This document shows positions 1-7,345 of a DNA stretch of 13,750 nucleotides, piece after piece. The notes beneath the pieces were generated by a model. It ran no database searches. It was given only the letters and a program-made list of their open reading frames with translations, and was not told the origin of the DNA. Source of the DNA: an uncultured Pseudomonadota bacterium (GTDB lineage: Bacteria; Pseudomonadota; Gammaproteobacteria; Steroidobacterales; Steroidobacteraceae); contig CAITAM010000489.1 of assembly GCA_903890265.1 (NCBI GenBank), positions 1 to 13,750 on the forward strand. The letters are read 5' to 3'. How positions within the stretch are numbered: position 1 is the first letter of the stretch; each line of letters starts with the position of its first letter. A program made the position numbers and the translations under genes.

Positions 1-1518
1 CCGCAGCGACTTGCGCAGGACGTCGGCGAACTGCCGCAGCGCGTTGTCCCCGGCGTCGTGGCCGCGGGTGTCATTGAGCTTCTTGAAGTGATCGAGGTCC
101 GCCAGCAGCAGTGCATAGCCCTGCCGGTCCGCCGCGAGGCCGCGCACCGCGTCCTCGAGCGAGCGCCGGTTGAGGAGACCGGTGAGGCTGTCGGTGGCGG
201 CCTGGCGCTGCGTTTTCTGGAACGCGCGCACGGTGCCGATCCGGGCCCCGGATTGGATTCCGAGGGTCGTCAGCTGCGAGACCTGCAGTGGCGTTGCCGG
301 AACACCCCGCGGGCCGGTGGCATGCAGGACGCCGAGCGAGCGGCCCATGAAACTGACCGGCACGCAGACCGCCGACAGCGCGCCCGACGGCCGGTTGCGC
401 AGCCGCGCACAGGCGTTCAGCGCCTCGCTGTCCGCGAAGGCGACGGGGTTGCCGCGCCGCACCGCCACGCAGCTGAACGGCGACTCGACGCCGCAGCCCG
501 GCGCACCCGCGACCGGGTGCGCGGTCGCGCACTCCAGGTGGGCGCGCGAGGAATCCGAGATCAGCAATTCCATCGGCATGTCGGCGGCCACGACGGTCAT
601 GGCGCGCGCGATCGCCGCGTGCACCTCGTCCTCGGCATCGGCCATCTCGAGGGCTTCGACCAGCTGCGCGCCAAAGGCGTCCCGTTCGGCGTCGGCGCGC
701 AGCCGCGTGATCATCGAGCTCACCTGCTCGGCCATGGCATTGAGCGCCCGCGCGAGCGCGCCGAGTTCATCGCGCCCGCCCGGCTCGCAGCGCCGGTCGA
801 GCTCACCCTCCTTCATGGCATCCGCCACGTCCCGCACCCGGCGCAGGGAGCTGCGGATCGAGGCCGAGACCAGCGCCACCAGCAGCGCCGTGGTGAGCGT
901 CGTCAGCAGGAACGCCCCGACGATCCAGCGCTTGGCCGTGGCCGCGGCATTCGCCGCATCGTCGTTCGCCGAGATGACGCTGCGCGAGAGCATCCCGGCC
1001 TGCAGGTCCATGGCCGCCGTCAGCTCCCGGCTCGAGGCGTCCACCGCCGGCAGCGCGTCGCTCGCCACCCTCGCATCGCGCAGACCGGCGCGCGCCGCGT
1101 CCACCGCGCGGGACAGGAAGAGCTCGGCGAGTCGCCGGGTCTTCTGCACGCTCTCGACGAGTTCCGGTGAGAGACCGAGGTGGTCGAGGGTCTGCAGGTC
1201 GCGGCGCAGGTCGCCCGCGCTCGCGTCCACTTCCTCGCCGAGTGCCGCACGCTCGGCGGCGTCCAGCGTCGCGCTCGTCAGGACGCGGTTGAGATCGGCG
1301 CGCAGCGTCGCGTGCAGCGTCTCGATGTCCTGGTGGTAGCGCGACGCCTTGCTGGTGAGTGCGAGCTCGTCCATGGCCCGGGCCTGCACGTCGAGCGCGT
1401 GCCAGGCGATCACGCTCACGATACCGAGCGCGAGCAGCAGCAGGCCGTTGATGAGCAGCAGCCGGGCACCGACCGACAGACCGCGCAGGCTGAGGACGTC
1501 CGTGACCTTCAGAAACAC
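1..1518 (-). CDS. HAMP-GAF-GGDEF diguanylate cyclase, 3' part cut by window edge
   Basis: Predicted inner-membrane sensor that makes cyclic di-GMP from GTP. The minus-strand frame is open for 506 codons to the window edge. The GTG start at 1518 follows an AGGAG (1532-1528) by 9 nt, and an in-frame TAG lies just upstream (1533-1531), so no earlier start is likely. Layout: transmembrane helix about residues 20-39; a mostly helical periplasmic stretch to about 195; a second helix about 198-220; a HAMP linker about 220-275; a GAF-like domain about 290-430; and the start of a GGDEF domain from 443 (DSLTGLLNRR, then ADLDHFKKLND with the metal-binding Asp474). The GG[D/E]EF signature itself lies beyond the window, so catalytic competence cannot be judged. 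The GAF-like domain carries Cys330, 342, 350, 370 and 385. The gene is the last minus-strand gene before the left edge. A FliA-like promoter precedes it. Confidence 0.93.
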   Translation of the reverse strand, partial: MFLKVTDVLSLRGLSVGARLLLINGLLLLALGIVSVIAWHALDVQARAMDELALTSKASRYHQDIETLHATLRADLNRVLTSATLDAAERAALGEEVDASAGDLRRDLQTLDHLGLSPELVESVQKTRRLAELFLSRAVDAARAGLRDARVASDALPAVDASSRELTAAMDLQAGMLSRSVISANDDAANAAATAKRWIVGAFLLTTLTTALLVALVSASIRSSLRRVRDVADAMKEGELDRRCEPGGRDELGALARALNAMAEQVSSMITRLRADAERDAFGAQLVEALEMADAEDEVHAAIARAMTVVAADMPMELLISDSSRAHLECATAHPVAGAPGCGVESPFSCVAVRRGNPVAFADSEALNACARLRNRPSGALSAVCVPVSFMGRSLGVLHATGPRGVPATPLQVSQLTTLGIQSGARIGTVRAFQKTQRQAATDSLTGLLNRRSLEDAVRGLAADRQGYALLLADLDHFKKLNDTRGHDAGDNALRQFADVLRKSLR

Positions 1519-1551
1519 TGCGTGAAACTCCTAATCCTTTTGTCTTTACCC

Positions 1552-1578
1552 CTATCGACCCGGGCGCGGGCCGCTTGA
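1552..1578 (-). promoter_or_regulatory. Candidate sigma-28 (FliA)-type promoter of the diguanylate cyclase gene
   Basis: Read on the minus strand, TCAAGCGG (1578-1571), exactly 11 nt, then GTCGATAG (1559-1552). This resembles the FliA pattern TAAAG/TCAAG-N11-GCCGATAA, with two mismatches in the -10 element. Transcription would start near 1546, giving a leader of about 28 nt with an AGGAG ribosome binding site before the GTG at 1518. It could be chance in GC-rich sequence, because the -35 half is only partly matched. Confidence 0.35.
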
Positions 1579-1594
1579 GCCCGGGCGCGGGCTC
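1559..1594. repeat. 13-bp direct repeat overlapping a perfect GC-rich hairpin
   Basis: CCCGGGCGCGGGC occurs at 1559-1571 and again at 1580-1592, a period of 21 bp. The second copy sits in a perfect inverted repeat: GAGCCCG (1577-1583), a 4-nt loop, CGGGCTC (1588-1594). It lies downstream of the trhO stop and upstream of the cyclase start. It could end trhO transcription, but there is no U-tract, so it is not a standard intrinsic terminator. Confidence 0.6.
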
Positions 1595-1599
1595 ATTAC

Positions 1600-1613
1600 G
1601 TGACGGGGGTCAC
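1600..1613. repeat. Short inverted repeat GTGAC-N4-GTCAC
   Basis: A 5-bp perfect stem around GGGG lies between the trhO stop codon and the GC-rich hairpin. It may be part of the same transcript-end structure or an operator. No T-run follows on either strand. Confidence 0.35.
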
Positions 1614-1655
1614 AAGTCGGGGGCGCGCGCCGGGGGCGCCGCTCACGCGGGCGGG

Positions 1656-2474
1656 TCAGCCGGGATCGTCCATCAGGCGCCGGGCACGACTCAGGCGCCA
1701 CTCGCCGTCCGGCTCGTGCTCGTACACGTCCTCGAGCGTCGTCGACGTCTCGTTAAGATGCGTGTCGAGCGCAATGCGGTTGTCGAACACGAAGCACTCG
1801 CCGTCCCAGTCACGCCCGGCGTCGGGCATCGCCCTGAAGTAGTTCAGGATGCCGCCGTCGAGCTGGTAGACGGGCAGGTCGAACTCGCGCATCCAGGCCG
1901 AGGTCTTCTCGCAGCGGATCCCCCCGGTGCAGTACATGGCGACCCGTTTGTTCGTGGCCTTCCACTCGGCGACGTGCGCCCGGACGTACGCCGGGAAGTC
2001 ACGGAAGTGGCGAACCCCGGGGTCGATGGCGTTACGAAACCGACCGAGGCGGAATTCGAAGCTGTTGCGGTTGTCGAGCAGGACGACGTCCGGCTGGTCG
2101 ATGAGCTCACGCCACTCGGCGGGGCTTACGTTGATGCCGGTGCCCTGCGTGACGTCGACCCCGTCGATACCGAGCGGCACGATCTCGGCCTTGCGCCGGA
2201 TTTTCAGGCGCCGAAACGGCACCGTCGTGCAGGCCGTGCGCTTGAAGACCGTGCCGGCATAGCCCGGCCACGCACCAAGACCCGCTTCGAACGCATCGAG
2301 CGCGGCCGCGGTCCCGGCCAGCATGCCGTTGATGCCCTCGGGTGCGACCAGGATGCTGCCGGTGAGGTCGGCGGCAAGCGCGCTTAGCGCCGACACGACC
2401 GCCTCGACGTCCTGCGGCGGCGTGAAACGGTAGAAGGCGGTGTGCTGCAGGCAGGCAATGGGATCGGCGGTCAC
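1656..2474 (-). CDS. trhO: tRNA uridine(34) hydroxylase, TrhO/YceA (UPF0176) rhodanese family, short form
   Basis: TrhO proteins hydroxylate U34 of tRNAs in the cytoplasm, the first step toward 5-(carboxy)methoxyuridine wobble bases. From the GTG at 2474 the protein has 272 residues: an N-terminal acylphosphatase-like domain (about 5-95, with APEGING) and a rhodanese domain (about 110-240) with the family loop MYCTGGIRCEKTS holding Cys182 and Cys188. I chose this GTG because homologues begin near this point. The open frame continues upstream to a GTG at 2621, but those 49 residues are Arg/Pro-rich and unlike the family. No clear ribosome binding site precedes 2474, so the start is uncertain. 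E. coli TrhO is about 350 residues and has a Cys-rich C-terminal segment. Here the chain ends soon after the FVFDNR motif with a Cys-free, charged tail. The gene lies 149 bp downstream of mclA and may be read from that operon or from its own promoter. Confidence 0.88.
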   Translation of the reverse strand: MTADPIACLQHTAFYRFTPPQDVEAVVSALSALAADLTGSILVAPEGINGMLAGTAAALDAFEAGLGAWPGYAGTVFKRTACTTVPFRRLKIRRKAEIVPLGIDGVDVTQGTGINVSPAEWRELIDQPDVVLLDNRNSFEFRLGRFRNAIDPGVRHFRDFPAYVRAHVAEWKATNKRVAMYCTGGIRCEKTSAWMREFDLPVYQLDGGILNYFRAMPDAGRDWDGECFVFDNRIALDTHLNETSTTLEDVYEHEPDGEWRLSRARRLMDDPG

Positions 2475-2623
2475 GACGGTCGTTCTGGAATGGCGGCAGG
2501 ACGCCCCAGTGTGGCACGCCCGCCGGCACCGGCGCCAACACGGCCGCCCGTGCCCGCGGTCCGTGCGCCGCCCGGGTCCGACCGGCCAGGGCCCGGCAGG
2601 CGCCGGCGAGCCCCGATGCACGC

Positions 2624-3604
2624 CTAGCGCGGTGTCGTCTCCATGCTCGCCGCCTTGGCGAGCAGCGCCTCGGCCATCCGGATGCTGGCTATGTCAATCA
2701 GCCGACCGTCGAGCGACACGGCGCCGCGGCCGGCCCTCGCCGCTTCCGCCATCGCCTCGACGATCCGGGTCGCGCGCGCCACCTCCGCCGCGGTCGGCGT
2801 GAAAACCTCGTTGGCGAGCGCCACCTGGGACGGGTGAATGGCCCACTTGCCTTCGTAGCCGAGCACGGCCGCCCGGTTGGCGGCGGCCCGGAATCCGTCT
2901 GCGTCGCCGAAATCGCCGAACGGGCCGTCGATCGGCCTGAGCCCGTAGGCACGGCAGGCGATCAGCATGCGCGTCTGCGCCGCGTGCCAGGGATCGGTCC
3001 AGAAATACTGCCGGCTGCCGTCAGCGGCCGGGTCGGTCAGCACCCCGGAGTCGCGGTTGACGCCGCCAATCACGGTCGTGCGGGCCCGAGTCGAGGCGGC
3101 ATAGTCGGCGACACCGAAGGACATGGCCTCGAGCCGCCGGCTCGCCTGCGCGATCGACTCCACGTTGGCCATGCCAAGGGCGGTCTCGATCAGGACCTCG
3201 AAGCCGAGTCGCTTGTCACGCCTCTTCGCGGTCTCGATCTGCGTCACCAGCATGTCGATCGCGTACACGTCCGCCGCCGTGCCTACTTTGGGAATCAGCA
3301 GCAAATCAAGGCGCGGGCAGGCCTCGACGATCTCGATGACGTCCCGGTACATGAAGTGCGTATCGAGGCCGTTGATCCGCACCATCATCGACTTGCGGCC
3401 CCAGTCGATGTCGTTCAGCGCCTCGATGATGTTGCGTCGGGCCTGCTCCTTGTCATCGGGCGCGACCGCATCCTCGACGTCGAGAAATACCACGTCGGCC
3501 GCCGAGGCCGCGGCCTTCTCGAAGAGCGCGGGATTGGACCCGGGGACCGCCAGCTCGGATCGCTGCAGGCGTGGGGTGGCTTGTTCGATGGTGGTGAAGC
3601 TCAT
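2624..3604 (-). CDS. mclA: L-malyl-CoA lyase (HpcH/HpaI aldolase superfamily)
   Basis: Cleaves (S)-malyl-CoA to glyoxylate and acetyl-CoA, the last C4 step of the serine cycle, in the cytosol. The 326-residue protein follows the Methylobacterium MclA sequence, as I remember it, almost throughout, including the N-terminal SELAVPGSNP, FLDVEDAVAPDDKEQAR, LIETALGMANVE, MSFGVADYAASTRART and the C-terminal KWAIHPSQ and GRGAVSLDGRLIDIASIRMA. Residues expected for CoA and Mg2+/substrate binding are present: Arg76, Glu140 and Asp167, within one position of those of Rhodobacter Mcl1. The ATG at 3604 follows a GGAG by 6 nt. It is the last gene of the mtkA-mtkB-ppc-mclA operon, 79 bp after ppc. A role in beta-methylmalyl-CoA cleavage (ethylmalonyl-CoA or 3-hydroxypropionate pathways) is the main alternative, but the mtkAB and ppc neighbours favour the serine cycle. 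Confidence 0.95.
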   Translation of the reverse strand: MSFTTIEQATPRLQRSELAVPGSNPALFEKAAASAADVVFLDVEDAVAPDDKEQARRNIIEALNDIDWGRKSMMVRINGLDTHFMYRDVIEIVEACPRLDLLLIPKVGTAADVYAIDMLVTQIETAKRRDKRLGFEVLIETALGMANVESIAQASRRLEAMSFGVADYAASTRARTTVIGGVNRDSGVLTDPAADGSRQYFWTDPWHAAQTRMLIACRAYGLRPIDGPFGDFGDADGFRAAANRAAVLGYEGKWAIHPSQVALANEVFTPTAAEVARATRIVEAMAEAARAGRGAVSLDGRLIDIASIRMAEALLAKAASMETTPR

Positions 3605-3683
3605 GGCTAACTCCGCAGGTGGGGCAGCGCGTCGTGCGCGGCGGTGACAGGGTCGGGGCGATCGTGCATACCAATTCCGGTGT

Positions 3684-6413
3684 TCACCCCGTCGCCCCGA
3701 GGCCTGCCGCGGCGCAGTTGATCGACAGCAGCAGTGCCGTGCGTGCCTCGTTATCCCCGCCCGCCCGCAGCGCGCGCAGCAGTTCGACCTGGCCGCGGCT
3801 CACCTGGTTGATCGCGGGCAGGCGCCGCGCGAGGCGGCGCCGGAAACGGGGAAAACGCTCGGCAAGCTCCGCCGCCTGGGTGACCTCGAGGATCATCGCG
3901 ACGGTCAGGTGGTACTCGCGCTCGACGTCGCCGAAGACCGTGACCGCCACCGCGCTGTCGGCCACGAGCGCGGAAAATCCCCGGGCAATGTCAAGGTCGA
4001 CGTGCAGCAGCGTGCGCTCGACCTCGTCGATGATCAGCCGGAAGAGCCGTGACTCGGCGAACATGCGCCGCAGCAGAGCACGACCGCGTTCGCCACGGAC
4101 ATCGACGAACGCCTTGAGGCCGCTGCCGAGCCCGTACCAGCCCGGCAACAGGTGACGATTCTGGGTCCAGGCGAATACCCACGGAATCGCGCGCAGGTCC
4201 GCCAGCGCCTGGGTCGCGTCGCGCCGGGCCGGCCGGGACCCGAGATTAAGCAGCGAGAACTCCTCGAGCGGGCTGCCGCCCTGCAGGTAGGTGAACAGCT
4301 CCGGCTTCTCGACGAGCCTGCGGTAGACCGCCGCCGAGGTACCGGCCAGTGCCTCCATCGCCTCGTCAAACTCCGGCACCGGTCGCAGGGCGGGATCGCG
4401 GTCGGATACGAGGACGTGTTGCAGCACGGCCGCCGCCAGCAGTTCCACCTGGTAGGCCGCCGTGCCGCGGTTGGCGTACTTGAGTGAGACCACCTCGCCC
4501 TGTTCGGTCACGCGGAACTGGCGCCGTATGGAGCCTGCCGGAGCGGCCGCGATCGCCCGGCCTGCCGGCACCCCGCCGCGACTGACGGAGCCGCCTCGGC
4601 CGTGGAAGAACGTGATCGTGACGCCGTGCTCGCGGCCGATGCGGGTCAGGGTGCTCTGTGCCTTCGACAATTCCCAGTTGGCCGCGAAATAACCGCCGTC
4701 CTTGTTCGAATCCGAGTAGCCGATCATGACTTCCTGAAGGTTGCCCTGCGCGTGCAGGCTGCGCTGCACCAGCGGAATGCCGAGGAGCTCGCGAAGGATG
4801 GCAGGCGCTGCACGCAGGTCAGCAATGGTCTCGAGCAGGGGCACGATCGGCAGGACGCAGCGCTCCACGGCGCGGGCATCGTTGAACAGCCCGGTCTCCT
4901 TCGCCAGCAGGTACACGGCGAGCACATCCGCGACGCGATGGGTCATGCTGAGTATCAGGGCGCCAACGGCCTCCCGGTCTACCTCTGCGCGCATCTCGGC
5001 GATGGTCCGAAACGTCGCGAGCGTCTCGCGTGCCCCGGCCGACAGCCCGTCGAACGTGCTGGGCGCCGCCCGGGGCTCGGCGAGCCGAGCGAGAAGCCAC
5101 TGCTGCCAGGCGCTGGATCCGGGATCGGGCGGCTCGCGATCGGCGTGCATCGCCCGGTATATCTCGCCGACGGCGGCGTTGACCCGCATGCTGTTCTCGC
5201 GAATGTCGAGCCGTACCGCACTGAACCGGAACGTCGCGACCTCGTGACGCAGCGGACGCACCAGGAGATCCGCGACCCGCGCTGCACCGATCGCCACCAG
5301 CGCGTCACTCATGCTGTCGAGGTCGTCGAGGAGCCGGTCGGCATTGGCATAGGCGCCGATCGGTTTGCCGCCCTGCCGCGCGGCGTGATCGATCATGACA
5401 TCGAGCCGGGCCGCGATCGCGGCCGCGTACTGGCGGAACGGTTCGCCGGGATTGCGCGCGGCGATGGCCTTGCCGTCCTCGACGGTCGCCAGCGCGAGCT
5501 GCACGGCCTCGGAGAATTCGTAGGGAAGCGCGTGCGCGGGCACCGCGATACTGAGGTTCCTGATCAGGTCTGCGAGGCGCTGGCGATAGCGCCGCAGGCA
5601 GGCGAGGCGCATGTCCCACAGCGCGTCACGCGTCACCGCGCTCGTGACGTAGGGATTGCCGTCGCGATCGCCGCCAATCCAGGAGCCGAACTGGAACATC
5701 GGGGGCACGTCCAGCGTCTGCCCCGGGAAGTGGCGCCGGAACTCGTACTCCAGGTACGAAAGCAACTGCGGCACCACGTCGAACAGGTTCTCATCGAAGA
5801 AGTACCGCCCCCAGGCAACCTCCTGCTGCACCGTCGGCTTGTCGAGGCGCAGCTCGCCGGTCAGCCACAGAAGCTCGATCTCGCTGGCAAGCGCCGCGAC
5901 GATTTCCTCGCGCTCCCGCTCCGTCCAGCGCGACGACTCGAGATCGAACAGGCGGCGGTAGATGCGACGGTGCCGCTCGAGCACGGTGACGCGCTTCGCC
6001 TCGGTCGGGTGCGCGGTCAGCACCGGCCGGATACGCAGCCCCTGAATCGCCTCGCGGACCGCGGTCGCCGAGACCCCGGCATCGACGGCCGCCGTCAGTG
6101 CCTGTGCCAGGGTTCCGGGTACGTGGTCGCGTCCGCGATCGCGCTCGAGCGCCCGGCGCTGGCGCATGTCGCGGTTCTGCTCGGCGATCGCGAGCAGCTG
6201 GAACCAGATGCCCTGCGCCTGCACGGTCCTGGCCAGCAGGGCAGCCGGCATGCCCTCGGTCGTCGCCGCGCCGCGCAGGACCCGCGCCACGGCCGGTTCG
6301 TAGCGCTCGACCACCCCGACCAGGAGGTCGAACAGGAGCCCCGAACGGGAAAAGCCGTCGAACGCCCCGACTCCGCTGAGCTCGGCCTCATCCGGCAGGC
6401 ATGCACCGGTCAC
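3684..6413 (-). CDS. ppc: Phosphoenolpyruvate carboxylase of the serine-cycle operon
   Basis: Carboxylates PEP with bicarbonate to oxaloacetate. The 909-residue length is typical of bacterial PEPC. Catalytic landmarks are intact: VLTAHPTEAKR with His135, RLDIRENS with Arg405, MIGYSDSNKDGG with Lys571, the FHGRGGSVSRGG loop with Arg606 and Arg612, and GSRPARR and IPWVFAWTQNR near the substrate pocket. Two allosteric positions differ from E. coli PEPC by my alignment. His805 replaces the aspartate-binding Lys773, and the C-terminus ends GATG rather than RNTG, so Ala907 replaces Asn881. Arg864 matches Arg832. The GTG start at 6413 overlaps the mtkB stop (GTGA), which implies translational coupling, and an AGGA lies 10 nt upstream. 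It sits between mtkB and mclA, so its job is most likely oxaloacetate supply for malyl-CoA formation, though it could also serve general anaplerosis. Confidence 0.97.
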   Translation of the reverse strand: MTGACLPDEAELSGVGAFDGFSRSGLLFDLLVGVVERYEPAVARVLRGAATTEGMPAALLARTVQAQGIWFQLLAIAEQNRDMRQRRALERDRGRDHVPGTLAQALTAAVDAGVSATAVREAIQGLRIRPVLTAHPTEAKRVTVLERHRRIYRRLFDLESSRWTEREREEIVAALASEIELLWLTGELRLDKPTVQQEVAWGRYFFDENLFDVVPQLLSYLEYEFRRHFPGQTLDVPPMFQFGSWIGGDRDGNPYVTSAVTRDALWDMRLACLRRYRQRLADLIRNLSIAVPAHALPYEFSEAVQLALATVEDGKAIAARNPGEPFRQYAAAIAARLDVMIDHAARQGGKPIGAYANADRLLDDLDSMSDALVAIGAARVADLLVRPLRHEVATFRFSAVRLDIRENSMRVNAAVGEIYRAMHADREPPDPGSSAWQQWLLARLAEPRAAPSTFDGLSAGARETLATFRTIAEMRAEVDREAVGALILSMTHRVADVLAVYLLAKETGLFNDARAVERCVLPIVPLLETIADLRAAPAILRELLGIPLVQRSLHAQGNLQEVMIGYSDSNKDGGYFAANWELSKAQSTLTRIGREHGVTITFFHGRGGSVSRGGVPAGRAIAAAPAGSIRRQFRVTEQGEVVSLKYANRGTAAYQVELLAAAVLQHVLVSDRDPALRPVPEFDEAMEALAGTSAAVYRRLVEKPELFTYLQGGSPLEEFSLLNLGSRPARRDATQALADLRAIPWVFAWTQNRHLLPGWYGLGSGLKAFVDVRGERGRALLRRMFAESRLFRLIIDEVERTLLHVDLDIARGFSALVADSAVAVTVFGDVEREYHLTVAMILEVTQAAELAERFPRFRRRLARRLPAINQVSRGQVELLRALRAGGDNEARTALLLSINCAAAGLGATG

Positions 6414-7309
6414 CGCACCGCGGTCCTGCGACCGAGCGCCTCGGCCACCGTGGACCCGAGTTCCGACGCACTCGGCGCGACCCGCAGGCCGTGCGCGCGC
6501 ATGATCTCGGCCTTCTCGGCGGCGGAATCCCCTTCCGCGGAAATAATGGCCCCGGCGTGACCCATGCGGCGGCCCTTCGGCGCCGTCACGCCCGCGACAT
6601 AGCCGACCACGGGCTTCGTCATGTGCTGCTGGGCAAAGGCCGCCGCCTCGGCCTCCTGCGGCCCGCCGATCTCGCCGATCATGATGACCGCCCGGGTCTC
6701 GGGATCCGCCTCGAAGAGCGCCAGGTGGTCGAGGAACGAACTGCCGTTGATCGGATCGCCGCCGATGCCGACGCTGGTGGTGACGCCGAGCCCAAGCGCG
6801 GTCAGCTGCGCCGCCGCCTCGTACCCCAGGGTCCCCGAGCGCGACACGATGCCAATCTCGCCGCGCCGGTACACGTGGCCCGGCATGATGCCGAGCATGG
6901 CCTTGCCGGCACTGATGATTCCGGCACAGTTCGGGCCGACGACGAGCGTGCGCCGCTCCCGCTGGTAGCGCTTCAGGTAGCGCTTCACGTGCATCATGTC
7001 CTGCGCCGGGATACCGTCCGTGATGATGCAGACGAGGCGCAGTGCGGCGTCGGCCGCCTCCATCAGGGAGTCGGCCGCAAATGCCGGCGGCACGAAGACG
7101 ATACTCGCCTCGGCACCGGTGGCCTGCACCGCTTCCTTGACCGTATCGAACACGGGCCGCCCGAGATGTTCGCGCCCGCCCTTGCCGGGCGTCACACCGC
7201 CGACGACGTTGGTGCCGTAGGCGATCATCTCCTTCGCATGGAACGTCGCTTTGTCGCCGGTAAAGCCCTGCACGAGCACGCGAGTGTGCTCATCGATCAG
7301 GATACTCAT
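6410..7309 (-). CDS. mtkB: Malate-CoA ligase (malate thiokinase) alpha subunit
   Basis: Alpha (SucD-like) subunit of the ATP-dependent ligase that converts malate and CoA to malyl-CoA. It binds CoA and carries the phosphohistidine. The 299-residue protein has the N-terminal Rossmann CoA-binding fold (VQGFTGDKATFHAKEMIAYG, VGGVTPGKGG) and VGPNCAGII near 124-132. The catalytic histidine is His251 in GRRMGHAGAII, equivalent to E. coli SucD His246. The sequence is closer to Methylobacterium MtkB as I recall it (IPAQDMMHVKRYLKRY, GIGGDPINGSSFLDHL) than to succinyl-CoA synthetase, and the ppc-mclA neighbours support malate as substrate. The ATG at 7309 is preceded by a GGGGAG about 10 nt upstream. 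It starts 36 bp after mtkA and overlaps ppc by 4 bp. Confidence 0.95.
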   Translation of the reverse strand: MSILIDEHTRVLVQGFTGDKATFHAKEMIAYGTNVVGGVTPGKGGREHLGRPVFDTVKEAVQATGAEASIVFVPPAFAADSLMEAADAALRLVCIITDGIPAQDMMHVKRYLKRYQRERRTLVVGPNCAGIISAGKAMLGIMPGHVYRRGEIGIVSRSGTLGYEAAAQLTALGLGVTTSVGIGGDPINGSSFLDHLALFEADPETRAVIMIGEIGGPQEAEAAAFAQQHMTKPVVGYVAGVTAPKGRRMGHAGAIISAEGDSAAEKAEIMRAHGLRVAPSASELGSTVAEALGRRTAVR

Positions 7310-7345
7310 ACGCCTCGATCTCCCCAGAACGGCCTAGAACGGGTC

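Noticed and set aside
2475..2621. N-terminal extension of TrhO by 49 residues from the GTG at 2621
   Set aside because: The extra segment is Arg/Pro/Cys-rich and does not resemble the family N-terminus.
4602..6560. Plus-strand open frame of about 650 codons opposite ppc
   Set aside because: It is a shadow of the PEPC gene caused by high GC at third positions; its product is Arg/His-rich with no family resemblance.
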